A model generated the notes under the pieces. The model saw only the letters and a program-made list of their open reading frames with translations. It ran no database searches and was not told where the DNA came from. The position numbers and the translations under genes are program-made. From JBBROS01 sp964246015 (GTDB taxonomy: Bacteria > Pseudomonadota > Alphaproteobacteria > Acetobacterales > Acetobacteraceae): a stretch of DNA of 64,000 bases. Positions 15,741 through 26,763 of this stretch are shown one piece after another (position 1 is the stretch's first letter; every line of letters begins with the position of its first letter). The stretch is from positions 1-64,000 of the forward strand of contig CAXTPG010000007.1 of NCBI GenBank assembly GCA_964246015.1, in the 5' to 3' direction.

Positions 15741-16333
15741 GCGGCGGCGGCCGGGGCGTTGCGGCCGCGCGCGATGGCGAGGAAGTTGGCGAGGAGGGTG
15801 TGGCCGTGCTCGGAGGCGATGCTTTCGGGGTGGAACTGGACGCCGAAGATGGGGAGGGTGCGGTGGCGCATCGCCATGACGGCGCCGTCGGCGGTCCAGG
15901 CGGTTGGTTCCAGCGCGTCGGGCATCGTGTCCGGGGCGACGACCAGGCTGTGGTAGCGGGCGGCCTGGAAGGGGGTGGGGACGCCCTCGAAGATGTCCGT
16001 GCCGTGATGGGTGACGGCGCTGACCTTGCCGTGCATCGGGAGCGCGCCGCGGACGACCTGGCCGCCGAAGGCCTGGCCGATGGCCTGGTGGCCCAGGCAC
16101 ACGCCGAGGATGGGGACGCGGCCGGCGGCGGCGTGGATGAGGTCGAGGCATATGCCGGCCTGGGTGGGCGTGCATGGTCCCGGGGAGAGGACGATGGCCT
16201 CCGCGCCGCGGGCGAGGGCGTCTTCGGCGGAGATGGCGTCGTTCCGCACGACGTCGCAGCGTGCGCCCAGGTCGCCCAGGAGGTGCACCAGGTTGAAGGT
16301 GAAGCTGTCGTAGTTGTCGATCAGCAGGATCAT
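15737..16333 (-). CDS. trpG: Anthranilate synthase component II (glutamine amidotransferase)
   Basis: A 198-residue class I GATase that feeds ammonia to TrpE, and in many bacteria also to PabB. It begins MILLIDNYDSFTFNLVHLLG. It carries VLSPGPCTPTQAG, the nucleophile Cys in ILGVCLGHQAIGQAFGG, and the His-Glu pair in FGVQFHPESIASEHG. The oxyanion and triad residues are all present. It lies 57 bases downstream of trpE and overlaps trpD, so it probably acts mainly in tryptophan synthesis. Confidence 0.95.
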   Translation of the reverse strand: MILLIDNYDSFTFNLVHLLGDLGARCDVVRNDAISAEDALARGAEAIVLSPGPCTPTQAGICLDLIHAAAGRVPILGVCLGHQAIGQAFGGQVVRGALPMHGKVSAVTHHGTDIFEGVPTPFQAARYHSLVVAPDTMPDALEPTAWTADGAVMAMRHRTLPIFGVQFHPESIASEHGHTLLANFLAIARGRNAPAAAA

Positions 16334-16390
16334 GGTTCAACGCCGCCCAAGGTACGTGGCACTACGACAGGATGGTGGTGGCGGGGGGCG

Positions 16391-17899
16391 TCACGCCCTG
16401 GCCGCGAAGCGGACGGCTTCCTCGGCGGCGCGGAAGAGCGCGCGGGATTTCTGCCGGGTTTCCTCGTATTCGCCTTCGGCGGTGCTGTCGGCGACGACGC
16501 CGCCGCCGGCCTGGACGTACATGGTGCCGTCCTTCACGACGGCGGTGCGCAGGCCGATGCAGGTGTCCATCGTGCCGTTCGCGGCGAAGTATCCGATGCA
16601 GCCGGCGTAGATTCCGCGGCGGGTCGGTTCCAGCTCCTCGATGATCTCCATCGCGCGGATCTTGGGCGCGCCGGTCAGCGTTCCCGCGGGGAAGCCGGCG
16701 ATGAGGGCGTCGAGGGCGTCGAGGCCCGGCCGCAGGCGTCCCTCGACGGTGCTGCTGATGTGCATGACGTGGCTGAAGCGCTCGATGGCGAAGCTTTCGG
16801 TGACGCGGACGGAGCCCAGCTCGGCCACGCGGCCGACGTCGTTGCGGCCGAGGTCGAGGAGCATGAGGTGCTCCGCGCGCTCTTTCGGATCGGCGAGGAG
16901 GTCCTGTTCGAGCCGGTCGTCCTCTTCTTTCGTGGCGCCGCGGGGGCGGGTGCCGGCGAGGGGGCGGAGGGTGACGATGCCGTCGCGGAGGCGGACGAGG
17001 ATTTCGGGGGAGCTGCCGACGACGGCGAAGCCGCCGAAGTCGAGGAAGAAGAGGAAGGGCGCGGGGTTCACGCGCCGGAGGGAGCGGTAGAGGGCGAAGG
17101 GCGGCAGGGCGAAGGGGACGGAGAAGCGCTGGCTGGGGACGACCTGGAAGGCGTCGCCGGCGGCGATGTATTCCTTCATGCGTTCGACGATCGCGAGGAA
17201 CTCGGGTTTGGTGAGGTTGGATCGGGGGTCGGGCTGGGGGGGGAGGGCGACGGGGGGGACGGCGTGGGGGGGGGGGCGTTGCAGGGCGGCGGCGGCTTCG
17301 GCCAGGGCTGCCTGTGCGGAGGCCCAGGCTTCGGCGCCGGCGACGCCGGGCTGGGGGTAGATGGGGGCGGCGAGGGTCAGCTCGTCGCGCACGTTGTCGA
17401 AGACGGCGAAGAGGGTGGGGCGCGACAGGATGGCCTCGGGGACGCCCAGCGCGTCGGTGTTCCTGGCGGGCAGGCGCTCCATGAGGCGGACCATGTCGTA
17501 GCCGAGGTAGCCGACGAGTCCGCCGAGCATGGGGGGCAGGTGGTCGGGGGTGTCCATGCGGGTTTCGTCGATGACGGCGCGGAGGCTTTCGAGGGGCGGG
17601 CGTTCGTCGGGGACGAAGGCGTGGGGGGCGCTGCGGGCGTGGCGGTTCAGCTCCGAGCGGCCGTCGCGGCAGCGCCAGACGAGGTCCGGCGCCATTCCGA
17701 TGATGGAGTAGCGGCTGCGGGAGGAGCCGTTCTCGATGCTTTCGAGCAGGAAGGAGTAGGGGCGTCCGGCGGCGAGCTTCATGTAGGCGGCGACGGGCGT
17801 TTCGAGGTCGGCGACGAAGCTGGCCCAGACGAGGGTTCCGCGGCCGGCGGCGTAGGCCGCGAGGCACGACGCCTCGGATGGGGACGCGACGGCGTTCAT
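16391..17899 (-). CDS. trpE: Anthranilate synthase component I
   Basis: A 502-residue chorismate-utilising enzyme. The N-terminal domain carries the tryptophan feedback element SFLLESIE (about residue 49). The catalytic domain has KPEFLAIVERMKEYIAAGDAFQVVPSQRF, VVGSSPEILVRL, PLAGTRPRG, DLGRNDVGRVAELGSV, SSTVEGRL and FPAGTLTGAPKIRAMEIIEELE, ending IYVGC-like IYAGCIGYFAANGTMD and VQAGGGVVADS. It is 34 bases downstream of ppiD. No trp leader peptide or attenuator is visible there, so control is probably through feedback inhibition and the upstream ppiD promoter. Confidence 0.96.
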   Translation of the reverse strand: MNAVASPSEASCLAAYAAGRGTLVWASFVADLETPVAAYMKLAAGRPYSFLLESIENGSSRSRYSIIGMAPDLVWRCRDGRSELNRHARSAPHAFVPDERPPLESLRAVIDETRMDTPDHLPPMLGGLVGYLGYDMVRLMERLPARNTDALGVPEAILSRPTLFAVFDNVRDELTLAAPIYPQPGVAGAEAWASAQAALAEAAAALQRPPPHAVPPVALPPQPDPRSNLTKPEFLAIVERMKEYIAAGDAFQVVPSQRFSVPFALPPFALYRSLRRVNPAPFLFFLDFGGFAVVGSSPEILVRLRDGIVTLRPLAGTRPRGATKEEDDRLEQDLLADPKERAEHLMLLDLGRNDVGRVAELGSVRVTESFAIERFSHVMHISSTVEGRLRPGLDALDALIAGFPAGTLTGAPKIRAMEIIEELEPTRRGIYAGCIGYFAANGTMDTCIGLRTAVVKDGTMYVQAGGGVVADSTAEGEYEETRQKSRALFRAAEEAVRFAARA

Positions 17900-17933
17900 G
17901 GGGTCGGGGTTCGCGGTTGCGGGGCGTGCGCCG

Positions 17934-19823
17934 TCACTGGCTGAGGCTTTCCAGGAGGGTGCGGTTGACCCGGGGCTTCGCGCGTTCCCGCAGTGCTGCG
18001 GCGTAGGTCAGCTCGATGTCCTGGGCCAAGGCGGCCGAGAGTGCGGAGCGCATCTGGGTTGCGGCCGTGGGGTCGGCGGCGGGGTCGGGCGATTCGACGC
18101 TGGCGAGCTTTGCCACGACGAAGCCGTCGGGCACCTCGACCATCGTCGCGTCGCCGGGTTTCAGGGCGAAGACGGGTTCGACGAGTTCGCGCGGGACGCC
18201 GTCGGTCGGGCTGGCGCGGAGCATGGGGGGCGTGCGTTCCGCGCGCAGCCCGGCGACGACGGCCGCGTCGTCCAGCGATCCGCCGGCCTTGACGGTGCCC
18301 AGGAGCCTTGCGGCCACGACCTCCTGCGCCCGGCGCCGCTGGTCGCGCAGCCAGTTCTCGCGCACCTGGTCCGCCACGGTTTCGAAGGGCTTCACGGTGG
18401 AGGCCGTCTCGTCCTCGACCACCAGGGCGAAGTAGGACTGGTCGGGGCCTTCGGTCATGCGGGGCGCGTCGGCCTTGGCCGCCGCGAATGCCGCCGTTAT
18501 GAGCGCCTGGCGCTGTGCGGGGGTGCCGGGGATGGGGGCTGGCTCGTTCTCCCTGGTCAGGCCCTTCGCATCCAGCGTTCCCGCGATCGCGGCGACGCCG
18601 AGGTCGGCGGGGAGGTCGTCGAGCGCGGTGCCTGCCGAGAGCGCGTCCTCCAGCTTGTTGGCGCGGGCGTAGACCTCGTCGACCGCGCGTTCGCGGGCGA
18701 TGCGGGCCCGGACCTGGTCGCTTACGGCGTCCAGGGTCTGCTCGCTGCCCGGGGTCACCTTCCGGACGCGGAGCACCTGGAAGCCGAAGGCCGACTTCAC
18801 GGGGCCGGTGACGGTGCCCTCTGGCGCGGCAAAGGCGGCGTCGGCGAGTTCCTGGCCGGGGATCTCGGTCTTTGCGGCGTCGTCGAGCTGTGCGGAGGAC
18901 GCGCCTGCGTCGGCGGCGGCCTTCTGCATCGCGGCCCAGTCGGCGCCGGTGATCCACTGCGTCGCCAGACGTTGGGCTACGGCCTCGTCCTGGGCGACCA
19001 GCACCTCGATCGTGCGTTTCTCGGGTCCGCCGAACTCGGTCCTGTGGGTCTCGAACCAGGGGGCGAGGTCCGCGTCGGCGACCTGGATGTCGCGGGCGAC
19101 GGTGTCGGGGGAGAGGATGACGGCCTTGATCCGGCGGTAGGCGGGTGCGCTGTAGCGGGCGGGGTCGTCGGCGTATGCGCGCTTGAGGTCGTCTTCGGTG
19201 GGGCTTGGGGGTTCGGGGGCGGCGCTGAAGGGCAGTTCGACCAGTTCGGCGATGCGGGTTTCGCGCTGGAAGGCCCAGACCTGCTGCAGGAGGGTCTCGG
19301 GCGAGGCGGCGCCGACCTGCAGGGCCTCCATCAACTGGCGCTGCCCGAGGTCGGAGCGCATGAGTTCGAGGAAGCGGCCCTCGGTGAGGTTGTTCTGGCG
19401 CAGGACGGCTTCCAGCTGGGCGCGGTCGAAGGCGCCGCTGCGGCCGCGGAATGCAGGGATTTCGAAGACGGCGCGGCGCAGGGCCTCGTCCGGGACGACG
19501 AGGCCGAGGCGCTTCACCTCCTCGGCGATGGCGGCCTGGATGATGAGCCGGTCGAGCGTCTGCGCCGCGATGCCGCGGCGCATGGCGGGGGTTGGTTCCG
19601 TGCGGCCGCCGAGCATGCGGCTGATCTGGCCGACCTGCTGGCGGAAGGCCTCCTGGAACTCCGGCGGCTCGATCTTGCGGTCGCCGACGGTGGCGACGGC
19701 GGTGTCGCCGCCCATGTTGCGGGCGACGTCCGCCACGCCCCACATGACGAAGGGGATGATGAGGACGATGAAGAACAGCCGGGCGGCGCGGGTGTTCAGG
19801 AACTTTCTAAACTGGCCGAGCAT
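17934..19823 (-). CDS. ppiD: PpiD-like peptidylprolyl isomerase/chaperone
   Basis: A 629-residue inner-membrane-anchored periplasmic folding factor. A single helix near 16-33 (LFFIVLIIPFVMWGVADVA) anchors it. A SurA_N-like region (about 40-165) follows, then a parvulin-type domain (about 240-360) with APEGTVTGPVKSAFGFQVLRVRKV, and a long C-terminal helical region. PpiD-type proteins sit at the Sec translocon and receive emerging periplasmic chains. The parvulin domain is diverged, as is usual in PpiD, so isomerase activity is uncertain. It heads the trp-moa-moe run and is divergent from tpiA across 100 bases. The ppiD-trpE linkage is common in alphaproteobacteria. Confidence 0.88.
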   Translation of the reverse strand: MLGQFRKFLNTRAARLFFIVLIIPFVMWGVADVARNMGGDTAVATVGDRKIEPPEFQEAFRQQVGQISRMLGGRTEPTPAMRRGIAAQTLDRLIIQAAIAEEVKRLGLVVPDEALRRAVFEIPAFRGRSGAFDRAQLEAVLRQNNLTEGRFLELMRSDLGQRQLMEALQVGAASPETLLQQVWAFQRETRIAELVELPFSAAPEPPSPTEDDLKRAYADDPARYSAPAYRRIKAVILSPDTVARDIQVADADLAPWFETHRTEFGGPEKRTIEVLVAQDEAVAQRLATQWITGADWAAMQKAAADAGASSAQLDDAAKTEIPGQELADAAFAAPEGTVTGPVKSAFGFQVLRVRKVTPGSEQTLDAVSDQVRARIARERAVDEVYARANKLEDALSAGTALDDLPADLGVAAIAGTLDAKGLTRENEPAPIPGTPAQRQALITAAFAAAKADAPRMTEGPDQSYFALVVEDETASTVKPFETVADQVRENWLRDQRRRAQEVVAARLLGTVKAGGSLDDAAVVAGLRAERTPPMLRASPTDGVPRELVEPVFALKPGDATMVEVPDGFVVAKLASVESPDPAADPTAATQMRSALSAALAQDIELTYAAALRERAKPRVNRTLLESLSQ

Positions 19824-19874
19824 CGATCATGGGTGTCCGTGAAACGGCGCGCACCATAGGCAGCGCGGCCCGGC

Positions 19875-19904
19875 TTGGCCAGCGGCGGCGCGCGCCGCTA
19901 TACC
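19875..19904 (+). promoter_or_regulatory. Candidate tpiA promoter
   Basis: TTGGCC at 19875-19880, an 18-base spacer and TATACC at 19899-19904, with a start expected near 19911 and the tpiA ATG at 19924 behind a GGGAGA ribosome site. It would drive tpiA and perhaps secG. Confidence 0.4.
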
Positions 19905-19923
19905 GGCGGCCTGGGAGAAGCAG

Positions 19924-20661
19924 ATGCGTCAGTTGATCGCGGGGAACTGGAAGATGAACGGGCTGCGCGCGCCCGGGCTGGCCCTGGCGGCCGCGGTGCG
20001 GGATGGGATCGCGCGGGGCGGGGCGGGGTGCGACCTGCTGCTGTGCCCGCCCGCCACCATGCTGGGGCTGGTTGCCGACGCGATGGCGGGGACGGCGGTC
20101 ATGGTGGGCGGGCAGGACTGCCACACGCGGTCGGGGGGGGCCCATACGGGCGACGTGAGTGCCGCCATGCTGGCGGACGCGGGCGCGACGTGGGTGATCG
20201 TCGGGCATAGCGAGCGGCGGGCGGACCATGCGGAGCCGGACCCGCTGGTGCGCGCGAAGGCGGAGGCCGCGATGGCGGCCGGGCTTACGCCGATCATCTG
20301 CGTGGGCGAGACGGAGCAGCACCGGCTTTCCGGCAATGCGGAGGTCGTCGTTTCCGCGCAGATCGACGGCAGCCTTCCGCCGGGGTTCCGGGGGGTTGTG
20401 GCGTATGAGCCGGTCTGGGCGATCGGGACCGGGCGGACGGCGACGGAGCAGGACGTGGTCGCGATGCACGCGGTGATCCGGGCGCAGCTTGTGGGATCGC
20501 TGGGGGAGGCGGGGGCGGCGATCCGGATCCTGTATGGCGGGTCGGTGAAGCCGGGCAACGCCAGGGCGCTGCTGTCGCTGCCGGAGGTCGGGGGCGCGCT
20601 GGTGGGAGGCGCGAGCCTGGTTGCGGCGGATTTCCTGGCGATCGCGTCGGCGGCCGGGTAG
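19924..20661 (+). CDS. tpiA: Triosephosphate isomerase
   Basis: A 245-residue glycolytic TIM that interconverts DHAP and GAP. It has LIAGNWKMNG (catalytic Asn and Lys), VIVGHSERR (catalytic His), VAYEPVWAIGTGRTAT (catalytic Glu and the flexible loop 6), and the C-terminal ILYGGSVKPGNARALLSLPEVGGALVGGASL phosphate loop. Length and motifs are those of the standard dimeric enzyme. It opens a plus-strand block of central-metabolism genes (secG, pyrG, kdsA, eno). Confidence 0.97.
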   Translation: MRQLIAGNWKMNGLRAPGLALAAAVRDGIARGGAGCDLLLCPPATMLGLVADAMAGTAVMVGGQDCHTRSGGAHTGDVSAAMLADAGATWVIVGHSERRADHAEPDPLVRAKAEAAMAAGLTPIICVGETEQHRLSGNAEVVVSAQIDGSLPPGFRGVVAYEPVWAIGTGRTATEQDVVAMHAVIRAQLVGSLGEAGAAIRILYGGSVKPGNARALLSLPEVGGALVGGASLVAADFLAIASAAG

Positions 20662-20722
20662 GGCGGGCTTACAGGAGGCGATGCGGCAGCCGGTTTCCCT
20701 GCGGCAAGCACCCTCACCCCGG

Positions 20723-20743
20723 CCCTCTCCCAACGGGAGAGGG
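20723..20743. repeat. Palindromic repeat, family A (copy 3)
   Basis: CCCTCTCCC and GGGAGAGGG around AAC, preceded by CCCTCACCCCGG. It lies in the 170-base tpiA-secG gap, again between co-directional genes. No gene is seen elsewhere in this gap. Confidence 0.6.
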
Positions 20744-20831
20744 AGTCGTGAGTCGTGCCGCTGAGGGATTGCGCTGGGGCGGGCCGGCCGCCGCTTCCCT
20801 TCCGGCCGGGCCCCCGCTAGAACCCGCGGCC

Positions 20832-21173
20832 ATGACAACCGTGCTGCTCATCATCCATCTTTTCGTCACCCTGGCCCTGATCGGCGTCGTGCTGATCCAG
20901 CGCAGCGAGGGCGGCGGGCTCGGCATCGGGTCTTCGCAGGGCATGGGCGGGTTCATGTCGGGGCGGGGGACGGCGAACCTGCTGACGCGGACGACGGCCA
21001 TCCTGGGGACGATCTTCTTCGCGCTGTCGCTGACGCTCGCGCTGCTGAACCGGGGGACGGTCGGGGTCGGGCGCAGCCTGCTCGACAATCCGCCGGCGTC
21101 GACGAGCACGGTGCTGCCCGAGTCGCCGACGACGCCGGCGCTGCCAGCGGGCCCTTCCGTCCCCACGCGATAA
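20832..21173 (+). CDS. secG: Protein translocase subunit SecG
   Basis: A 113-residue SecG, the small two-helix subunit of the SecYEG channel. Helix 1 (TTVLLIIHLFVTLALIGVVLI) leads into the conserved QRSEGGGLGIGSSQGMGGFMSGRGTANLLTRTTAIL loop, and helix 2 is LGTIFFALSLTLALL. A Pro/Ser/Thr-rich tail of about 35 residues follows, common in alphaproteobacteria. The ATG at 20832 gives the standard N-terminus; longer in-frame readings have no family likeness. It lies between tpiA and pyrG, a common alphaproteobacterial order. Confidence 0.93.
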   Translation: MTTVLLIIHLFVTLALIGVVLIQRSEGGGLGIGSSQGMGGFMSGRGTANLLTRTTAILGTIFFALSLTLALLNRGTVGVGRSLLDNPPASTSTVLPESPTTPALPAGPSVPTR

Positions 21174-21229
21174 GGGTTTCCCGTGGCGGGCTTTCCCGGG
21201 CCGCGTCCCTTGCTGTATCAGGGGCGTCC

Positions 21230-22850
<1,621 letters not shown>

Positions 22851-22858
<8 letters not shown>

Positions 22859-23705
22859 CCATCCGGAGGAGATCCCGCCGGGTCCGCGCGTCGTGCGGGT
22901 CCGCGACATCCGGGTCGCGAACGACCGGCCGTTCGTGCTCATCGCGGGGCCCTGCCAGATCGAGAGCGAGCAGCATGCGTTCGAGATGGCGGACGGGCTG
23001 GTCTCGATCTGCGCCGTCGCGGGGATTCCGCTGATCTACAAGTCGAGCTTCGACAAGGCCAACCGCACGAGCGGCCGGGCCGCGCGGGGCGTGGGGCTTG
23101 CGAAGGGGCTGGCGATCCTTGCCGCCGTGCGCGAGCGGTTCCGCGTGCCCGTGCTGACGGATGTGCACGACACGGCGCATTGCGATCCGGCGGCCGAGGC
23201 GGTCGACGTGCTGCAGATCCCGGCTTTCCTGTGCCGGCAGACGGACCTGCTGCACGCGGCGGGGGAGACGGGGCGGGCGGTCAACGTCAAGAAGGGGCAG
23301 TTCCTCGCGCCCTGGGACATGGCGCACGTGGCGGCCAAGATCGCGGAGACGGGCAATGAGAGCATCCTGCTGACCGAGCGCGGCGCGAGCTTCGGCTACA
23401 ACACGCTGGTCACGGATTTCCGCGGGCTGCCGATCATGGCCCGGACCGGCTACCCGGTGGTGTTCGACGCGACGCACAGCGTGCAGCAGCCGGGCGGGCA
23501 GGGCGCGTCGTCCGGCGGGCAGCGTGAGTTCGCGCCGGTGCTGGCCCGCGCGGCGCTGGCCGTGGGGTGTGCCGCGATCTTCATGGAGACGCACCAGGAC
23601 CCGGACGCGGCCCCCAGCGACGGGCCGAACATGATCCCGCTGCACGAGATGCCGGCGCTGCTGACCCGGCTGAAGCAGTTCGACGACCTCGCCAAGGGTG
23701 GGTGA
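22851..23705 (+). CDS. kdsA: 3-deoxy-8-phosphooctulonate (KDO-8-P) synthase
   Basis: A TIM-barrel enzyme that condenses PEP with arabinose 5-phosphate to make KDO-8-P for lipopolysaccharide. Motifs include PFVLIAGPCQIESEQHA, YKSSFDKANRTS, VPVLTDVHDTAHCDPAAEAVDVLQIPAFLCRQTDLL, VNVKKGQFLAPWDM, ILLTERGASFGYNTLVTDFRGLPIM and VFDATHSVQQPGG. The start is uncertain: TTG at 22851 overlaps the pyrG stop and gives 284 residues, whereas a GTG at 22893 would start right at the first conserved strand. A GGAGGAG at 22865 fits neither well. The pyrG-kdsA-eno arrangement is common in alphaproteobacteria. Confidence 0.93.
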
Positions 23706-24831
23706 GGCCGGCGCCCGCGGCGCGGGCGTGCCGCGGGGACGACCCGCCCGCCGCACGATCGGGACGGAATTCGCGAGGAACCGCAACGGGTTCGACCTGC
23801 TGCGCCTGCTGGCTGCGCTGCTGGTGCTTGCCAGCCACGCGTTCGTGCTGACCGGCAACGCCGGGGACGAGCCGGTCGCGCCCCTGCTGGGCCACGTGAC
23901 GGATGGCGGCGGCCTGGCGGTGGGCGCGTTCTTCGCCCTCAGCGGTTTCCTGATCGCCCGGTCCGCCCAGGTCCATCCCGTTCGGACCTACATCAAGGCC
24001 CGCGTCCTGCGCCTGTATCCCGGGTTCGTCGCGGTCCTTCTGCTGCAGACCTTCGTTCTCGGCCCCATCGCCACCAGCCTGCCCGCCGGTGGCTACCTGA
24101 GCGACCCGCAGACCTGGTTCGCGCTGGCCCGCGGCCTTGCGTTCAGCCCGCCACCCGGTCTGCCCGGCGTGTTCGGGTCCAACCCGCTGGCGGACCAGGT
24201 CAACGGGTCGCTCTGGACGCTTCGCATCGAGGTGCTCTGCTACGCCGGGCTGCTGGGGCTGCACCGGGCGGGGCTGCTTCGGCCCGGGCGCGTCGCGCTG
24301 CCGCTTGCGGGCGGGTGGGGCCTGCTGGCCGCGGTCCTGGCGGCGCGCGCCGGGCTGCTTCCGGCGGGCCTGGCGGGGTCGGCGGTGCCGGCCATCACGG
24401 ACTGCGTCCTTCACTTCCTGATGGGCGCCGCGCTGTGGTGCTGGCGCGACCGCGTGCCGCTGCGCTGGAGCTGGGCCGTCGCAGCCATACTGGGGTTTGC
24501 CGCCACCGCGCGGACGCCGCTGGGGCCGGCGATGCTGCATGTGGTGCTGCCCTATCTCGTGCTCGGCTTCGGCTTCATCCTGCCCCCGGCCGGGCGTATG
24601 ATGTCGCGGGTCGGCGACATATCCTATGGGACCTACCTGGCGGCCTTCCCGATCGAGCAAGGAGTGGTGGCGATGACCTGGCCCGGCCTGACCGCATGGA
24701 CGCTGATCGCCTGCGCGGCCCCGCTTGCGCTGCTGTACGGGCTGCTGTCCCGCCATTTGGTGGAAGTCCCGTTCCTGCGGCTGCGCACGCCCGTGCCCTG
24801 CCGGGGCGGTATCGAGGAGAGGCGCCCATGA
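23698..24831 (+). CDS. Acyltransferase family 3 membrane protein
   Basis: A protein of about 377 residues with some ten membrane spans and the acyltransferase-3 opening RNGFDLLRLLAALLVLASHAFVL, carrying the conserved RxxA and the active-site His. Other family features are FFALSGFLIARS, RVLRLYPGF, SLWTLRIEVLCY and SYGTYLAAFPIEQ. Such proteins O-acylate sugars of LPS, capsule or glycolipids in the inner membrane. The GTG at 23698 overlaps kdsA by 8 bases, so coupling to an LPS gene is suggestive of an envelope role. The extreme N-terminus is uncertain because no good ribosome site is seen. It overlaps the GNAT downstream by 4 bases. Confidence 0.82.
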   Translation: MGEAGARGAGVPRGRPARRTIGTEFARNRNGFDLLRLLAALLVLASHAFVLTGNAGDEPVAPLLGHVTDGGGLAVGAFFALSGFLIARSAQVHPVRTYIKARVLRLYPGFVAVLLLQTFVLGPIATSLPAGGYLSDPQTWFALARGLAFSPPPGLPGVFGSNPLADQVNGSLWTLRIEVLCYAGLLGLHRAGLLRPGRVALPLAGGWGLLAAVLAARAGLLPAGLAGSAVPAITDCVLHFLMGAALWCWRDRVPLRWSWAVAAILGFAATARTPLGPAMLHVVLPYLVLGFGFILPPAGRMMSRVGDISYGTYLAAFPIEQGVVAMTWPGLTAWTLIACAAPLALLYGLLSRHLVEVPFLRLRTPVPCRGGIEERRP

Positions 24832-25304
24832 GCATCACGATCGAACTCGCGACGTCGCCGACCGACGACGTGCGTGCGCTGGTGGCCGAGCTGGAGGAGG
24901 TGCTTTCCGCCGAATACCCGCCGGAGCAGCGGCACGGCCTGTCGCTGGACGCCATCTTCGCGCCGCATGTGCGGTTCTTCGTGATCCGCGACGGGGGCCG
25001 GGCGGTGGGGTGCGGCGGCGTCGCGTTCTATCCCGACTATGCCGAGGTGAAGCGCATGTATGTCCGCGACGCCGCGCGGGGGACGGGGATGGCCCCGGCC
25101 CTGCTGGCCCGGATCGAGGCGGATACCCGCAACGAGGGGCTGACGCTGCTGCGGCTCGAGACCGGCACGCGGCAGCATGCCGCGCTGAAGATGTATGGCC
25201 GCGCCGGGTTTCGCCCCACAGGTCCGTTCGGCGACTATGCGCTGATGCCGGCGGAGGCGATCGCGACCAGCGTGTTCATGGAGAAGGTGCTCGACCCGGG
25301 ATGA
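24828..25304 (+). CDS. GNAT-family N-acetyltransferase
   Basis: A 158-residue single-domain GNAT. The fold is visible as the strand FFVIRDGGRAVGCGGVAFYP, then AEVKRMYVRDAARGTGMAPALLARIEADTRNEGLTLLRLETG, with the acetyl-CoA pyrophosphate loop RDAARGTGMA (a Q/RxxGxG/A variant). The end is MYGRAGFRPTGPFGDY, as in PhnO/ElaA-like and small-molecule acetyltransferases. The substrate is unknown. It overlaps the upstream acyltransferase by 4 bases (ATGA), implying co-translation, and eno follows after 93 bases. Confidence 0.85.
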   Translation: MSITIELATSPTDDVRALVAELEEVLSAEYPPEQRHGLSLDAIFAPHVRFFVIRDGGRAVGCGGVAFYPDYAEVKRMYVRDAARGTGMAPALLARIEADTRNEGLTLLRLETGTRQHAALKMYGRAGFRPTGPFGDYALMPAEAIATSVFMEKVLDPG

Positions 25305-25397
25305 GCGGGGGGTTCGGCGCTCGATGTCCGCCCCGCTCCGTATCCAAACCGGCGGACTCCTGCTACCCACCCGCCCGCAACAAGCCGGAACCGCCCC

Positions 25398-26675
25398 ATG
25401 AGCGCCATCGCCGACATCGTCGCCCGCGAGATCCTCGACAGCCGGGGCAACCCGACCGTGGAAGTGGACGTGGTGCTCGACAGCGGCAGCATGGGGCGGG
25501 CGGCGGTGCCGTCGGGCGCCAGCACGGGGGCGCACGAGGCTGTGGAGCTGCGGGACAACGACATGTCCCGGTATGGCGGCAAGGGCGTGAGGACGGCGTG
25601 CGGCAACATCGAGGGCGAGATTTTCGACGCCATCGGTGGCATGGACGCGACCGACCAGTTGAAGCTGGATCAGCTGATGATCGACCTGGACGGGACGCCG
25701 AACAAGTCCCGGCTGGGCGCGAACGCGATCCTTGCCGTCTCGCTGGCCATCGCGAAGGCGTCCGCGGACGATTACGGGCTGCCGCTGTATCGCTACGTGG
25801 GGGGCGTGTTTGCCCGCACCTTGCCCGTTCCGATGATGAACATCGTCAACGGCGGCAAGCACGCGGACAATCCCATCGACATCCAGGAATTCATGGTGCA
25901 GCCGGTGGGGGCCGCGACCTTCGCCGAGGCGGTGCGGATGGGGTCCGAGGTGTTCCAGGCGTTGAAGAAGCAGCTGCATGACGCCGGGCACAACACGAAT
26001 GTGGGCGACGAGGGCGGGTTCGCGCCGAATATCGGTTCGGCCGACGAGGCGCTCGGGTTCATCGCCAAGGCCGTCGAGACGGCGGGGTATCGCCCGGGCG
26101 AGGACATCACGTTCGCGCTGGACTGCGCCAGCACGGAGTTCTTTCACGACGGCCATTACCGGATGGACGGGGAGGGCAAGACGTTCGACGCCGCCGGGAT
26201 GGTGACGTATCTGGAGGATCTCTGCGCGCGCTACCCGATCGTGAGCATCGAGGATGGCTGCGCCGAGGACGACTGGGCGGGCTGGAAGCACCTGACGGAC
26301 GTGCTGGGCGGCCGGGTGCAACTGGTCGGGGACGACCTGTTTGTCACGAATACCGAGCGGCTACGCCGCGGGATCGAGACGGGGACGGCCAATTCGATCC
26401 TGGTGAAGGTGAACCAGATCGGGACGCTGTCCGAGAGCCTGGAGGCGATCGAGCTTGCGCAGCGGGCCCGTTTCACGACGGTGATGAGCCATCGGAGCGG
26501 CGAGACCGAGGACACGACGATCTCCGACCTGGCCGTCGCGTCCAATTGCGGGCAGATCAAGACGGGGTCGCTGGCGCGGAGCGACCGGACCGCGAAGTAC
26601 AACCAGCTTATCCGGATCGAGGCGGAGCTCGGCGATGCCGCCCGGTATGCGGGCCGCACGATACTGAAGCGGTAG
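25398..26675 (+). CDS. eno: Enolase
   Basis: A 425-residue phosphopyruvate hydratase of glycolysis, and in other bacteria also a degradosome partner. It has IVAREILDSRGNPTVEVDV, VPSGASTGAHEAVELRD, the MMNIVNGGKHADNPIDIQEFMV signature, NVGDEGGFAPN, the Mg2+ ligands in FALDCASTEF, SIEDGCAEDDW and LVGDDLFVTN, the catalytic Lys in NSILVKVNQIGT, and VMSHRSGETEDTTISDLAVA. All active-site residues are intact. The gene follows the kdsA cluster and precedes ftsB, a standard alphaproteobacterial order. Confidence 0.97.
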   Translation: MSAIADIVAREILDSRGNPTVEVDVVLDSGSMGRAAVPSGASTGAHEAVELRDNDMSRYGGKGVRTACGNIEGEIFDAIGGMDATDQLKLDQLMIDLDGTPNKSRLGANAILAVSLAIAKASADDYGLPLYRYVGGVFARTLPVPMMNIVNGGKHADNPIDIQEFMVQPVGAATFAEAVRMGSEVFQALKKQLHDAGHNTNVGDEGGFAPNIGSADEALGFIAKAVETAGYRPGEDITFALDCASTEFFHDGHYRMDGEGKTFDAAGMVTYLEDLCARYPIVSIEDGCAEDDWAGWKHLTDVLGGRVQLVGDDLFVTNTERLRRGIETGTANSILVKVNQIGTLSESLEAIELAQRARFTTVMSHRSGETEDTTISDLAVASNCGQIKTGSLARSDRTAKYNQLIRIEAELGDAARYAGRTILKR

Positions 26676-26763
26676 GGCCTGAAGCGGTGGGGGCTGTGGC
26701 GCAATAATCCTAGCCACTTGCGACCTTATCCCGCTATGTTGCGTGAAGCAGAGGGGCTGGGCG

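Noticed and set aside
16334..16390. trp attenuator or leader peptide
   Set aside because: Neither this trpG-trpE gap nor the 34 bases before trpE contain a Trp-rich mini-frame or competing hairpins.
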